Origin: Shinella granuli
GTDB taxonomy: Bacteria; Pseudomonadota; Alphaproteobacteria; Rhizobiales; Rhizobiaceae
Assembly: GCF_004341885.1 (NCBI RefSeq)
Contig: NZ_SLVX01000022.1
Span: 44,413-108,412, forward strand
Length of the DNA stretch: 64,000 bases
Direction: 5' to 3'
This document shows, piece after piece, positions 63,912 to 64,000 of this stretch (position 1 is the stretch's first letter; each line of letters starts with the position of its first letter). The translations under genes were made by a program, and so were the position numbers. The notes below the pieces were generated by a model that saw nothing but the letters and a program-made list of their open reading frames with translations, ran no database searches and was not told the origin of the DNA.

Positions 63912-64000
63912 ACGACACGAAAGTGTTGAATCTGTCCGACTTTTGAGAACGTATGGTGATCACGCTGCGAGGATGGATGTTTCGCGCCGTAGCGGCCTGA
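63912..64000. other. Unrelated sequence abutting the truncated gene, candidate mobile-element end
   Basis: Sequence from about 63912 to the window end is not continuous with the Gfo/Idh/MocA frame and differs in style. A short frame at 63954-63998 gives MVITLRGWMFRAVAA. The junction near TGTTGAATCTGTCCGAC (63924-63940) may be a transposon terminus, but only 89 bases are visible, with no partner repeat and no duplication to compare. Confidence 0.35.

Noticed and set aside
62094..63929. Plus-strand frame of about 600 codons
   Set aside because: It opposes the polyol dehydrogenase, whose catalytic K-x4-N-x2-H is intact, and has no motif of its own.

Overview
The window is GC-rich, densely packed bacterial DNA. 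Gene content and style point to an alphaproteobacterium of the Rhizobiales, most likely Rhizobiaceae (Rhizobium/Agrobacterium/Shinella-like). The supporting signs are a heterotetrameric sarcosine oxidase operon, glucoside-3-dehydrogenase-like genes, many ABC importers each beside its own catabolic enzymes, an AztD zinc chaperone, and rhizobial-type mosaic palindromes. The genus is inference. No rRNA, tRNA, CRISPR array, complete insertion sequence or prophage gene was found; it reads as chromosome or a large secondary replicon devoted to nutrient uptake and catabolism.

Layout. 1-2.8 kb: end of an aldehyde dehydrogenase, a CYTH-CHAD protein and a TetR regulator. 2.9-9.1 kb: soxBDAG plus an orphan branched-chain-amino-acid-type binding protein, with a perfect 20-bp palindrome in front. 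9.2-12.3 kb (minus): cytochrome c, GMC dehydrogenase and Tat-exported small subunit, forming a periplasmic sugar dehydrogenase, then a VOC protein. 12.5-17.6 kb: RHH protein, pentapeptide protein, a MarR/DHA2 efflux pair around a double palindrome, DUF808 and DUF2200. 17.8-19.1 kb: orphan AztD behind two Zur-like boxes. 19.4-25.4 kb (minus): importer for a nucleobase-like substrate plus cytosine deaminase. 25.6-36.5 kb (minus): a ten-gene valine/isoleucine degradation operon (SDR, thiolase, acyl-CoA dehydrogenase, BCKDH E1alpha/E1beta/E2/E3, HIBYL-CoA hydrolase, HIBADH, enoyl-CoA hydratase) with a divergent AraC regulator. 37.7-39.7 kb: SMR transporter, azoreductase and a divergent LysR. 39.7-50.7 kb: a divergent sugar-acid locus (LacI, HbpS-like protein, SMP-30 lactonase and sugar ABC importer on one side; 2-hydroxyacid dehydrogenase, idonate dehydrogenase, gluconate 5-dehydrogenase, gluconokinase, HIBADH-like protein and Dabb protein on the other) tied together by three similar operators. 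50.7-56.5 kb: TetR/DHA2 efflux pair, a second HbpS-like protein, a tandem glycine riboswitch ahead of a DadA-like oxidase, and a third DHA2 transporter. 56.6-62.0 kb (minus): SsuABC-type importer fused into one operon with a 2[4Fe-4S] ferredoxin, an FAD dehydrogenase and a thioredoxin-fold protein. 62.2-64.0 kb (minus): a polyol/altronate-type dehydrogenase and a 5'-truncated Gfo/Idh/MocA gene ending at an abrupt junction.

The most interesting points are the ferredoxin/flavoprotein/redoxin operon attached to a sulfonate-type importer, a mosaic palindromic repeat translated in frame inside the BCKDH E2 linker, the glycine riboswitch controlling an amino-acid oxidase, and the self-consistent LacI operator set.
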